Assembly: GCF_042676385.1 (NCBI RefSeq)
Contig: NZ_JBHTHA010000049.1
Coordinates: forward strand, 72,211-136,210
Direction of reading: 5' to 3'
DNA: 64,000 nucleotides
Source of the DNA: Paenibacillus_E sp042676385
Lineage (GTDB): Bacteria; Bacillota; Bacilli; Paenibacillales; NBRC-103111
Shown here: in pieces, positions 41,538 to 50,163 of the stretch
Position numbering within the stretch: the first letter of the stretch is position 1
Layout: each line of letters starts with the position of its first letter
Made by a program: the position numbers and the translations under genes
Notes under the pieces: model-generated
The model's database searches: none
Seen by the model: the letters and a program-made list of their open reading frames with translations, nothing else
What the model was told of the DNA's origin: nothing

Positions 41538-43640
41538 CTAATCTTTCACTTCATCTTGATTCTCTTCATTAACTTCTTCTTTAAAATCACACTGAATGCA
41601 TTGAATGCTGATACCGTTCTTACTCCGCTTCTCAATCAACAATGAACCGCAGTTAGGACAAGGTTTACTTACCGGCTTATCCCAGGAGACAAAGTCGCAA
41701 TCCGGATAGCGGTCACATCCGAAAAATACTCGCCCCTTTTTACTTCTTCGCTCAACGATCTTGCCCTGATGACAAGTCGGACAAGTTACGCCTATATCCT
41801 TAACGATCGGTTTCGTATTCCGGCAGTCCGGGAATCCGGAGCAAGCAAGGAATTTACCGAAGCGTCCCATTTTGTAGACGAGAGGTTTTCCGCACTTTTC
41901 ACAAATCTCATCGGATACTTCGTCCTGGATCTCGATCTCTTTCATTTCCTCTTCAGCGACCTCCAGCCGCTTTTCGAAGGAAGTATAAAAGGAATCCAAA
42001 ACCTTCACCCAATCTTCTTTGCCCTCTTCGACAAAGTCCAGTTCTTCTTCCATGTGCGCCGTAAACTCGACATCCAGTATTTCCGGAAAAAATTCTTGCA
42101 TCAGTTGAATGACGAGCTCACCAAGCTCCGTCGGAACGAACTTTTTCTCTTCGATCGCAACGTAACCACGCTTTTGAATCGTCTCCAGCGTAGGCGCGTA
42201 CGTACTCGGTCGTCCGATGCCCATTTCCTCCAGTGCTCGCACTAAACGGGCTTCCGTGTATCTTGGAGGGGGTTGAGTGAAATGCTGTTTAGGATCAATG
42301 CTCTGCTGTTGCAAAGAATCACCTGGAGACATTGCCGGCAGCAGCTTATCTTCCTCCGTCGTTCCATCGTCATTGCTTTCGACATATACCTTCATGAAAC
42401 CGGCAAACTTCATTTTGGAACCTGCAGCTCGGAAAATTGTTTCACCTGCAGCCAAATCTACGGTCATCGTATCCAGAATGGCTGAAGCCATTTGACTTGC
42501 CACAAAACGCTCCCAAACGAGCTTGTACAGTCGGTATTGATCCTTGCTCAGAAACTCTTTCAGCTGATCAGGTTCGCGCAGCACGGATGTTGGTCGGATC
42601 CCTTCATGCGCATCTTGCGCATTCGCGTTTTTCTTGATGTACTGCCGAGGCGTTTCCGGATAGAAAGCAGCGCCGTACTTACCAATTATGAATTCTTTCG
42701 CTTCTTCTTGGGCTACCGGAGAAATCCGTGTGGAGTCCGTACGCATATAAGTGATTAAACCTACGGTACCTTCCTTCCCAAGGTCAATTCCTTCATACAG
42801 CTGCTGGGCAACGGACATCGTCTTGGAAGCCCGGAAATTTAATTTCCTTGCTGCTTCCTGCTGCATGGAGCTTGTAATAAAAGGCGGAGAAGGATTGCGC
42901 TGACGCTCTTTCTCTTTGACCTCTTGCACCGTAAAGGTGCCGTTACCCATTGCGGCAAGAATCTCATTAACATCTTCTTGAGAGTGTAGTTCTTTTTTCT
43001 CGCCACGGATGCTGTAATATTTTGCTTCAAACACATTTTTGCCAGCATCCAAAACAACGGTAATCGACCAATACTCTTCCGGTTCAAACGCTTTGATTTC
43101 ATTCTCGCGATCTTGAATCAGCTTAACGGCAACCGATTGAACGCGGCCTGCGGAAAGCCCTTTTTTTACTTTTTTCCAAAGCAGAGGACTGATTTTATAT
43201 CCCACAAGTCGGTCAAGAATCCTTCTGGCCTGCTGCGCGTTTACGAGATCTTGATTAATACGTCGAGGCGTCTTGAAAGCGTCCTTAACCGCATCTTTCG
43301 TGATTTCATTAAATACAACTCGACAAGCTTCATCCGAACCCACATCCAAATAGTGGGCCAAGTGCCATGCAATCGCTTCCCCTTCACGATCCGGGTCAGC
43401 CGCCAGATATATTTTTTTAACTTTCTTGCTAGCATCTTTCAGCTCTTTAAGGATAGAGCCCTTGCCGCGTATCGTTATGTATTTAGGCTCAAAGTTACGA
43501 TCTACTTCTACACCAATTTGGCTTTTCGGAAGGTCGCGAATGTGACCCATCGAGGCTTTTACGATGTATTTGCTGCCTAGATATTTTCCGATGGTTTTGG
43601 CTTTTGCTGGTGACTCAACGATGACTAAAGAATCCGCCAT
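41538..43640 (-). CDS. topA: DNA topoisomerase I
   Basis: Type IA topoisomerase that relaxes negative supercoils. The 700-residue protein has the Toprim domain (VIVESPAKAKTIGKYLG, acidic DPDRE at 82-86), the active Tyr298 in GLITYMRTDSTR, and three C-terminal four-cysteine zinc motifs (CEKC/C-C, CPTC/C-C, CPNC/C-C, about residues 580-690). Start ATG 43640. It precedes trmFO by 13 bp. Confidence 0.97.
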   Translation of the reverse strand: MADSLVIVESPAKAKTIGKYLGSKYIVKASMGHIRDLPKSQIGVEVDRNFEPKYITIRGKGSILKELKDASKKVKKIYLAADPDREGEAIAWHLAHYLDVGSDEACRVVFNEITKDAVKDAFKTPRRINQDLVNAQQARRILDRLVGYKISPLLWKKVKKGLSAGRVQSVAVKLIQDRENEIKAFEPEEYWSITVVLDAGKNVFEAKYYSIRGEKKELHSQEDVNEILAAMGNGTFTVQEVKEKERQRNPSPPFITSSMQQEAARKLNFRASKTMSVAQQLYEGIDLGKEGTVGLITYMRTDSTRISPVAQEEAKEFIIGKYGAAFYPETPRQYIKKNANAQDAHEGIRPTSVLREPDQLKEFLSKDQYRLYKLVWERFVASQMASAILDTMTVDLAAGETIFRAAGSKMKFAGFMKVYVESNDDGTTEEDKLLPAMSPGDSLQQQSIDPKQHFTQPPPRYTEARLVRALEEMGIGRPSTYAPTLETIQKRGYVAIEEKKFVPTELGELVIQLMQEFFPEILDVEFTAHMEEELDFVEEGKEDWVKVLDSFYTSFEKRLEVAEEEMKEIEIQDEVSDEICEKCGKPLVYKMGRFGKFLACSGFPDCRNTKPIVKDIGVTCPTCHQGKIVERRSKKGRVFFGCDRYPDCDFVSWDKPVSKPCPNCGSLLIEKRSKNGISIQCIQCDFKEEVNEENQDEVKD

Positions 43641-43709
43641 GGATCGTCCTTCCCCCCCTCGTATGTCAAGGTAAAGTCTATTGGCGAGAAGAAAAGCTTC
43701 TTGAATAGC

Positions 43710-44801
43710 TTATGCTCTCATGTAAGTAGATCCCGGAAGCTGTTTAATCGCCTTTTTCAATAGTAAAGATAACAGAACTGCATGCAAATGTCCAAACGTA
43801 AATTGACTGCTCTCTAATATTGTATCAATACTGATCGGTTCATTAGACATTATTGCCATAATTTCGCGTTCTTCTACACTCAATTCAATGACCCGAGAAG
43901 GCTTCTGCAAAGAGCTCCGATCAACGGGTTCCAACATAAAATGATAATCTTCTATTATATCTTCGACATTTGTAACTAGCTTGGCTCCCTGCTTGAGAAG
44001 TTTATGGACACCGCTGCTTTGGTTAGAATCAATCGGACCCGGAACGGCAAAAACATCTCTGGACTCATCAAGCGCAAAATCGACAGTAATCAATGAACCA
44101 CTATCTTCAGCTGCTTCTATAACAGTGACCCCTAGTGACAACCCGGCAATGATTCGGTTGCGCTGGGGAAACATGCCCGGATGAATCCCCGTGCCGATCG
44201 GATACTCAGAAATAATGACGCCCTCTCGCTCAATATTCCGGTAAAGCAGCGCGTTCTCCCGCGGATAGATCTGATTAATGGCACAGCCTAAAACGGCCAC
44301 CGTCTTGCCCTTGCCCTTTAATGCTCCGATATGAGCCTTACTATCGATCCCGCGTGCTAACCCGCTCACAATACCGAATCCCGCGTGTGAAAGCTCAGCC
44401 GCAAGCTCTTCGGCAATTTTTTTGCCATAAATCGTCGGCGTTCGCGTACCAACCATGCCTAATAGCTTTTGATTTAGGTATGCAGGATCACCTTTTATAT
44501 ATAAAATCCATGGAGGTTGAGCAATTTCTTTCAAAATAAGCGGGTAGTCTTCATCTAACAACGAAAGAATCCTGATGGATTGCTTCGTGTAAAGCTGAAG
44601 CCGCTCCTCGATAAAGGACGGGGACAACTTTTTGGCAATTTGCTCTGCGATGGAATTTTTAATTCCGGCGGAAGCAATTTCGCTTGCTGGAAGCTCGAAC
44701 AATGCTTGAGGCTCCGGGAAACGGCTTAATAATTGAAGAATCGTTTTCCAACCGACGCCCTCCAGCTCATGAAGACCAAAAATAATAAGTCGATTATCCA
44801 T
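43710..44801 (-). CDS. dprA: DNA-processing protein DprA (Smf)
   Basis: Loads RecA on incoming single-stranded DNA during transformation. The 363-residue protein has an N-terminal helical region, the Rossmann-like DprA core (VGTRTPT, GFGIVSGLARGIDSKAHIGA, TVAVLGCAINQIYPREN, IGTGIHPGMFPQRNRIIAGL) and a C-terminal winged helix. ATG 44801 is 11 nt after AAGGAG; the frame-opening GTG lies within that site. It follows the sucD terminator. Confidence 0.95.
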   Translation of the reverse strand: MDNRLIIFGLHELEGVGWKTILQLLSRFPEPQALFELPASEIASAGIKNSIAEQIAKKLSPSFIEERLQLYTKQSIRILSLLDEDYPLILKEIAQPPWILYIKGDPAYLNQKLLGMVGTRTPTIYGKKIAEELAAELSHAGFGIVSGLARGIDSKAHIGALKGKGKTVAVLGCAINQIYPRENALLYRNIEREGVIISEYPIGTGIHPGMFPQRNRIIAGLSLGVTVIEAAEDSGSLITVDFALDESRDVFAVPGPIDSNQSSGVHKLLKQGAKLVTNVEDIIEDYHFMLEPVDRSSLQKPSRVIELSVEEREIMAIMSNEPISIDTILESSQFTFGHLHAVLLSLLLKKAIKQLPGSTYMRA

Positions 44802-44852
44802 AAGTATATACACTCCTTACCATTCTTACAAATGTTTTGAATGTCGTGAAAA

Positions 44853-44896
44853 TAAAAAAACCTTCCAGATCCCTCTAGGAGGAATTTGGAAGGTTG
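44853..44896 (-). terminator. Terminator after sucD
   Basis: Minus-strand stem AACCTTCCA/TGGAAGGTT with a second inner arm (TCC/GGA), followed by seven Ts, 22 bp past the sucD stop. Strong intrinsic terminator. Confidence 0.88.
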
Positions 44897-44917
44897 CTTA
44901 CCTTCAATAGAAAATGA

Positions 44918-45850
44918 TTATTTTTTGGTAATAACTTTGTCAAGCATGCCTTTTTCTTCAAGGACAGCCACAAGTGTGGATCCCATCTCAGATGGAGTAG
45001 CAGCTACGCGGATTCCGCATCTTTCCATCGTTGCTACTTTCTCTGCAGCCGTACCTTTACCGCCGGAAATAATGGCGCCTGCGTGGCCCATACGTTTTCC
45101 TGGAGGCGCAGTTTTACCGCCGATGAAGCCAACAACCGGCTTGGTCATGTTCGCCGCAACCCACTCAGCCGCTTCTTCTTCTGCCGTACCGCCGATTTCA
45201 CCGATCATGATCACGGCATACGTATCTGGATCTTCGTTGAAACGTTTGAGGATATCGATGAACTCGGAACCTTTGACAGGGTCTCCGCCGATACCTACGG
45301 CAGAAGATTGTCCGATACCGCGAGTCGTCAATTGATGAACCGCTTCGTAAGTCAGGGTTCCGGATCGGGAAACGACACCTACATGACCAGGAGTATGGAT
45401 GTATCCAGGCATAATACCGATTTTGCATTCGCCTGGTGTAATAACGCCTGGGCAGTTTGGTCCGATTAAAACAGTTCTTTTGCCTTCCATGTAACGTTTT
45501 ACGTTAACCATGTCAAGAACAGGAATACCTTCTGTAATACAGATAACCAGATCAAGATCGGCGTCTACCGCTTCAATGATCGATTCTGCTGCAAATGCAG
45601 GAGGAACGTAAATAACGGATGCCGTTGCACCAGTTGCTTTTTTTGCATCAACCACAGTGTTGAAAACCGGAAGCTGAACAACCTCACCGTTTTCCAAAGT
45701 GATATCAAGTTTTGTGCCGCCTTTACCTGGGGTTACGCCACCAACCATTTGTGTGCCGTAGTCAAGACCGCCTTTGGTATGAAACAAGCCCGTAGCGCCG
45801 GTAATCCCTTGAGTAATGACTTTTGTATGTTTATTGACCAAAATACTCAT
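44918..45850 (-). CDS. sucD: Succinyl-CoA synthetase alpha subunit
   Basis: With SucC interconverts succinyl-CoA and succinate with substrate-level phosphorylation in the TCA cycle. The 310-residue protein has the CoA-binding Rossmann N-terminus (TQGITGATGLFHT), GPNCPGVITPGECKIGIMPG, and the phospho-histidine region KRMGHAGAIISGGKGTA. ATG 45850 starts the family N-terminus MSILVNKHTKV; its ribosome site is weak. It follows sucC after an 81-bp gap with a hairpin. Confidence 0.96.
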   Translation of the reverse strand: MSILVNKHTKVITQGITGATGLFHTKGGLDYGTQMVGGVTPGKGGTKLDITLENGEVVQLPVFNTVVDAKKATGATASVIYVPPAFAAESIIEAVDADLDLVICITEGIPVLDMVNVKRYMEGKRTVLIGPNCPGVITPGECKIGIMPGYIHTPGHVGVVSRSGTLTYEAVHQLTTRGIGQSSAVGIGGDPVKGSEFIDILKRFNEDPDTYAVIMIGEIGGTAEEEAAEWVAANMTKPVVGFIGGKTAPPGKRMGHAGAIISGGKGTAAEKVATMERCGIRVAATPSEMGSTLVAVLEEKGMLDKVITKK

Positions 45851-45899
45851 GATCTTTTGTTCACATCCCACTCTATAATTTGGAACTTAATATAGGGAT

Positions 45900-45918
45900 C
45901 TTTGGTCGAAGACCAAAG
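45900..45918 (-). other. Hairpin in the sucC-sucD gap
   Basis: CTTTGGTC and GACCAAAG form an 8-bp stem with a 3-nt loop (GAA on the plus strand, TTC on the minus strand). It is not followed by a T run, so it is more likely an mRNA-stabilising or processing hairpin than a terminator. Confidence 0.6.
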
Positions 45919-45931
45919 TCTCTCCTCTTAC

Positions 45932-47092
45932 TTATTTCACTAGTGCAACGATTTTTTGAGCGCCGTCCGCCATGGAATCAGCGGCAACGATGTTGAGGCC
46001 GGATTCGTTAAGAATCTTTTTGCCAAGCTCCACGTTTGTACCTTCAAGACGAACTACGAGCGGACGGGAAAGTCCAAGCTCTCTGGCTGCTGCCACAACG
46101 CCGTCAGCAATAACATCGCAACGCATGATGCCGCCGAAGATGTTGACGAAAATACCTTTTACTTGCTCATCGGAAAGGATAATTTTGAATGCTTCGGTAA
46201 CTTTCTCTTTCGTAGCACCGCCCCCTACGTCAAGGAAGTTGGCAGGATCTCCGCCGTAGTGCTTAATGATGTCCATCGTAGCCATTGCAAGACCCGCACC
46301 GTTAACCATGCAACCGATGTTGCCGTCAAGCGCGATATAGCTCAGGTCATATTTGGAAGCTTGAATTTCTTTCGCATCTTCCTCTTCAAGGTCGCGAAGT
46401 GCAACGATATCTTTGTGACGGAAAAGAGCATTGGAATCAAAGTTCAATTTGGCATCCAACGCCATAACGTCGCCGTCGCCAGTTACAACCAGTGGGTTGA
46501 TTTCAGCAATGGAGCAGTCTTTTTCCACGAAAGCTTTGTATAAAGCAAGCATAAATTTAGCTGCTTTACCTACAAGCTCGTTAGGAATGTTAATGTTGTA
46601 AGCGAGTCTGCGCGCTTGGAAAGCTTGAAGACCGATCGCAGGATCAACCACTTCTTTGAAGATTTTCTCTGGAGAATGCTCAGCAACCTCTTCGATTTCA
46701 GTGCCGCCTTCTTCAGAAGCCATCATAACAACGCTGCCCGTTGCACGGTCAACGACAACACCAACATAATATTCTTTCTTAATGTCACAACCTTGCTCGA
46801 TAAGAAGGCGTTTCACTTCTTTACCTTCTGGACCTGTTTGGTGTGTAACAAGAACTTTTCCAAGAATTACGCTTGCATATGTACGAACTTCATCGAGGTT
46901 TTTGGCTACCTTGACGCCGCCTGCTTTACCGCGACCTCCGGCATGAATTTGCGCCTTTACAACGACGACGGATGTTCCGAGTTCTTTTGCTGCTTCAACG
47001 GCTTCGTCAACAGTAAAAGCAACTTTACCATTAGGAACGCTGACTCCGTACTGTCTCAGGACTTCTTTGCCTTGGTACTCATGGATATTCAT
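45932..47092 (-). CDS. sucC: Succinyl-CoA synthetase beta subunit
   Basis: ATP-grasp subunit that holds the nucleotide and succinate sites. The 386-residue protein shows MNIHEYQGKEVLRQYGVSVP, KAQIHAGGRGKAGGVK, and the C-terminal GGIMRCDVIADGVV and RLEGTNVELGKKIL motifs. Start ATG 47092 has AGGAGGAT. The 283-bp region upstream contains a possible -10 (TACAAT at 47237-47242 on the minus strand) without a good -35. Confidence 0.97.
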   Translation of the reverse strand: MNIHEYQGKEVLRQYGVSVPNGKVAFTVDEAVEAAKELGTSVVVVKAQIHAGGRGKAGGVKVAKNLDEVRTYASVILGKVLVTHQTGPEGKEVKRLLIEQGCDIKKEYYVGVVVDRATGSVVMMASEEGGTEIEEVAEHSPEKIFKEVVDPAIGLQAFQARRLAYNINIPNELVGKAAKFMLALYKAFVEKDCSIAEINPLVVTGDGDVMALDAKLNFDSNALFRHKDIVALRDLEEEDAKEIQASKYDLSYIALDGNIGCMVNGAGLAMATMDIIKHYGGDPANFLDVGGGATKEKVTEAFKIILSDEQVKGIFVNIFGGIMRCDVIADGVVAAARELGLSRPLVVRLEGTNVELGKKILNESGLNIVAADSMADGAQKIVALVK

Positions 47093-47324
47093 TTCCTAAA
47101 ATCCTCCTATCAGTATGGACTTTCTATACGTGCTATACAGGGGAAAAAGTGCAATTCCCAATTAATGCTGTGCACGAGATAAATCTTGCTGCCGGAATTA
47201 GTATCACACTTCTTCACAAGCCCTAACCATTGTATCACTTTTTTTCGACAGTTTCCTTATTTTTTTCGTTAATCCAGTAGAAGTTTCCTTTCACGCTGAA
47301 AAACTTTAGCTATCACTCCAACAC

Positions 47325-47363
47325 AAAAAGAAGACGCATTTTCCATTGGATGAAAAATACGTC
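47325..47363 (-). terminator. Terminator after the zinc-ribbon gene
   Basis: Minus-strand stem GACG-ATTTT / AAAAT-CGTC around a CATCCAATGG loop region, followed by TTCTTTTT, 13 bp past the stop of the 85-residue gene. It separates that gene from sucC. Confidence 0.75.
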
Positions 47364-47375
47364 CCGCTTGCAGCT

Positions 47376-47633
47376 TCAATAGAATGTTGTTGTCGTCGTA
47401 TTCATTCGCGGTTCTCTCTCGGCCTGCTTGACAAAGCGCATTTCGTTGCTTGTAAAGCTGCAAACCAAACATTGAATAGTGGGTTCAGGCTCAGCAATCG
47501 CATCGGGTTCCTTGAATTCCGTAATGCTTCCAGAGAGCGCATCTTTCACGAAGGATTGCGAATAGCTTGTAATGACATTGAACTTGACACGATTGGAACG
47601 GCAATTGGGACAAAAATACGGTTTTTCCTGCAT
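47376..47633 (-). CDS. Small zinc-ribbon protein, unknown function
   Basis: The 85-residue protein has two CxxC pairs, C8-x2-C11 (YFCPNCRS) and C55-x2-C58 (QCLVCSF), consistent with one structural zinc site spanning a Ser/Glu/Pro-rich middle. There is no membrane segment. ATG 47633 was chosen because GAGGTG lies 6 nt upstream; longer in-frame starts lack a site. It stands alone between yifB (divergent) and sucC with its own terminator. Function is not recognised. Confidence 0.7.
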   Translation of the reverse strand: MQEKPYFCPNCRSNRVKFNVITSYSQSFVKDALSGSITEFKEPDAIAEPEPTIQCLVCSFTSNEMRFVKQAEREPRMNTTTTTFY

Positions 47634-47701
47634 GTTCATCACCTCTACTTCCAGTATGTGCATGTTTTAGACTTTTAAACCGCCGGCTTTCGACTTGGCA
47701 T

Positions 47702-47731
47702 TTGCGCAATTTTACCAACTTCGTGTACAAT
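47702..47731 (+). promoter_or_regulatory. Candidate promoter of the yifB-family gene
   Basis: Plus-strand TTGCGC, an 18-bp spacer and TACAAT, 95 bp before the ATG. The -35 is weak, so confidence is low. The region lies between the divergent zinc-ribbon gene and yifB. Confidence 0.4.
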
Positions 47732-47825
47732 GAAAAGAAAAATGGATCAATAAGGAAGCACCTTTTATCCCATCGAACTGCAGCCTGTGAAGCTGTGAGA
47801 CTCTATGGAATGGAAGGTGTTTTTG

Positions 47826-49394
47826 ATGTATGGAAAAGTAATGAGCGCTTGTTTGCAAGGAATAGAAGGACAGACGATCGAAGTCGAAGTTGACATTTCC
47901 AGCGGTCTTCCGCAGATCAATCTAGTCGGCCTTCCCGACTCTGCGGTACGTGAATCCGTAGAAAGGGTGCGCTCAGCAATTAAAAATGGCGGCTTTACAT
48001 TTCCAATGGATCGCATCACCGTCAATCTTGCCCCTGCCGACTTGCGTAAAGAAGGCTCCTCCTTCGATCTGGCCATCGCATTGGGAATTCTCATCACGAC
48101 TGCCCAAGTCCCAATCGACATGATTCAACAAACACTTTTGATCGGCGAGCTTGCTTTGGATGGGTCCCTGAGACCTGTGCCCGGGGTATTATCCATGGTT
48201 CACGCCGCCAAAAGAATCGGTATTAAACGGGTTTGCTTACCTGCGGCAAACGCCTCAGAAGCTGCTCTTATTGAAGGCATCGAAGTTTATGCAATAGCCA
48301 ACTTAGCCGAGTTTAAACGCTGGAACGAGAGCACTTGCTCCGATTTCTTATTTAATGACGTTAATCAAAGGCAGGACGAAAGAACATTATCAGTTGGAGA
48401 AACACAGCTTTATCAAGATGATTACGCAGATGTTAGCGGGCAGCATCAAGTAAAGCGAGCTATGATGATCGCAGCCGCCGGCATGCACAATATACTCCTC
48501 ATTGGCCCGCCGGGCACGGGCAAAACAATGCTGGTGAAGCGCATGCCCTCCATCCTGCCTCCCATGTCCGACAAAGAATCGCTAGAGGTTACCAAAATAT
48601 ACAGCGCCTCTGGAAAACTGCTGGATCGCACCTCCCTTATGCGCAAAAGGCCGTTCCGAGCCCCACATCACACGATATCGGCTGCAGGACTTGTCGGCGG
48701 TGGAACCATCCCAAAACCTGGAGAGGTTAGCCTTGCGCATAGAGGGATTCTGTTCCTTGATGAACTGCCGGAGTTCACGCGAAATGCCCTCGAGGTATTA
48801 AGACAGCCCCTGGAAGATCGCAATGTCACGATTGGCAGAGCGCGTGCCGTCTATACGTTCCCCTCCCAGTTCATTCTAGCTGCTGCTATGAATCCTTGTC
48901 CCTGCGGGTATTGGGGAGCTGAAACGGAAACCAATGCTTGCACCTGCAGCTTATTAAAAGTTGCTCACTATCGATCAAAAATCTCCGGCCCTCTGCTCGA
49001 TCGCATTGATCTTCATATCGAGGTTCCCAAACCAAACTATGCTCAATTGAAAGAAAGGGCCGGTCATCTCTCATCCGATGAAATGCTTGATCAAGTTATG
49101 CACGCTCATCAAAGGCAACAGCGCCGATATGCCGGAAAGGGCATACAACACAATAATGAATTGAATGGAAAACTGCTTCGGCAAATATGCAAATTGACGC
49201 CCGAAGGGGATCAATTATTGAGTGCTTCTTTCGAAGCGTTAGGACTTAGCGCCAGGGCTCATGATCGTATTCTGCGACTTGCCCTTACCATTGCAGACTT
49301 GGAGCATAGCGATATCATTCAACCGCAGCATGTCGCTGAAGCGATCCAATACCGGAATTTGGATAAAAAGCAGCCCGTTCAAGAAATAATATAA
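47826..49394 (+). CDS. YifB/ComM-family magnesium-chelatase-like AAA+ ATPase
   Basis: The only plus-strand gene. The roughly 522-residue protein has an N-terminal ribosomal-S5-like domain (GIEGQTIEVEVDISSGLPQI, VNLAPADLRKEGSSFDLAIA), the AAA+ core with Walker A GPPGTGKT (227-234) and Walker B GILFLDELPEF, a PCPCGYWG cysteine stretch and the C-terminal magnesium-chelatase domain. ComM of this family is a branch-migration helicase in Gram-negative transformation. ATG 47826 (GGAAGGTG upstream) is better than ATG 47805. It lies near dprA, another transformation gene. Confidence 0.92.
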   Translation: MYGKVMSACLQGIEGQTIEVEVDISSGLPQINLVGLPDSAVRESVERVRSAIKNGGFTFPMDRITVNLAPADLRKEGSSFDLAIALGILITTAQVPIDMIQQTLLIGELALDGSLRPVPGVLSMVHAAKRIGIKRVCLPAANASEAALIEGIEVYAIANLAEFKRWNESTCSDFLFNDVNQRQDERTLSVGETQLYQDDYADVSGQHQVKRAMMIAAAGMHNILLIGPPGTGKTMLVKRMPSILPPMSDKESLEVTKIYSASGKLLDRTSLMRKRPFRAPHHTISAAGLVGGGTIPKPGEVSLAHRGILFLDELPEFTRNALEVLRQPLEDRNVTIGRARAVYTFPSQFILAAAMNPCPCGYWGAETETNACTCSLLKVAHYRSKISGPLLDRIDLHIEVPKPNYAQLKERAGHLSSDEMLDQVMHAHQRQQRRYAGKGIQHNNELNGKLLRQICKLTPEGDQLLSASFEALGLSARAHDRILRLALTIADLEHSDIIQPQHVAEAIQYRNLDKKQPVQEII

Positions 49395-49417
49395 CCCGTA
49401 TTACACGTATTACACGT

Positions 49418-49466
49418 AAAAAAGCCTTTTGACCGAAGTCTCCTTAGACTTTCGGATCAAAAGGCT
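49418..49466 (-). terminator. Terminator of the sigma-D FliK-like/yraN operon
   Basis: Minus-strand AGCCTTTTGATCCGAAAGTC pairs with GACTTCGGTCAAAAGGCT and is followed by six Ts. The 5' arm overlaps the last codons and stop of yraN. On the plus strand it lies 24 bp after yifB but lacks a T run there. Confidence 0.85.
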
Positions 49467-49849
49467 CCAATGATATGTTCAATATGGGGAGTACCCGCAT
49501 CCTCTATAGAACCAGCCCCAGCAAATTCCACCGTCATCACATCGAACCTGACTCGCTGCTCATGCTTTTTATATCGGTGCAGGTAGAATTGTGCGGTTTC
49601 TCTAACCTTCAATTGTTTTCTGTGATCAATCGATTCCTTTGCTAACCCGAAGCTAGCTGAAGGTTTTCGCGCCCTTACCTCAACAAAGACCAGAATCCCC
49701 TCAAACTCAGCAATGATATCGATCTCACCCGTTCGGCAGCGCCAATTTCGTTCGACGATCAAATAGCCTCGTTCCCGCAGGAAATCTTCCGCAAGTTCCT
49801 CACCAAGTTTACCTAATTGCTTTCGAGTATCTTTACGCAAACCGGTCAT
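49457..49849 (-). CDS. yraN: UPF0102 (YraN) PD-(D/E)xK nuclease-like protein
   Basis: The 130-residue protein has the Holliday-junction-resolvase-like fold signature: GKLGEELAEDFLRERGY, then RTGEIDIIAE with Asp44, and FVEVRARK with Glu57, the likely metal site. Activity is unproven in the family. The start ATG overlaps the upstream stop (ATGA), so it is translationally coupled to the FlhB-C-like gene in a sigma-D unit, which is unexpected for a nuclease-like protein. Confidence 0.9.
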   Translation of the reverse strand: MTGLRKDTRKQLGKLGEELAEDFLRERGYLIVERNWRCRTGEIDIIAEFEGILVFVEVRARKPSASFGLAKESIDHRKQLKVRETAQFYLHRYKKHEQRVRFDVMTVEFAGAGSIEDAGTPHIEHIIGAF

Positions 49850-50163
49850 GTTATTTTCCTCTCTTGCTTCATCCTATTATCTGAGCGATAAATAAAACTA
49901 AGCACCTCAGCAACCAATTGGTAAAGCTCCGGTGGAATCTCTTGGTCCAGTTCAAGCTTGGAAAGCACTTCCACCAATGAGGAATCTTCTTGAATCGGAA
50001 CTCCGTTTTCCTTTGCTTTTTGTAAAATGGTGTCGGCTATATGGCCTTTCCCTTTGGCCACAACGGTTGGCGCTCTCTGCGCTTCCGGAGCGTACCGAAG
50101 GGCTACGGCCTTTTTGATCGGAGTCGGTTTCTGCGCACCATGTTCGTCTTGCTCTTTACTCAT
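49846..50163 (-). CDS. FlhB C-terminal-domain-like protein (YlqH/FlhX type)
   Basis: The 105-residue protein matches the cytosolic domain of FlhB without its membrane part: AVALRYAPEAQRAPTVVAKG, ADTILQKAKENGVPIQED and ELYQLVAEVLSFIY. Where FlhB has the NPTH cleavage site this protein has KPTP, so autocleavage is not expected. A homologue in Helicobacter (FlhX) can replace the cleaved FlhB fragment. Starts overlap upstream and downstream (ATGA both sides). Confidence 0.9.
   Translation of the reverse strand: MSKEQDEHGAQKPTPIKKAVALRYAPEAQRAPTVVAKGKGHIADTILQKAKENGVPIQEDSSLVEVLSKLELDQEIPPELYQLVAEVLSFIYRSDNRMKQERKIT

Noticed and set aside
49127..49135. A GCCGATAT-like sigma-D -10 on the plus strand
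   Set aside because: It is inside the yifB coding sequence with no TAAA box at the right distance and no gene start after it.
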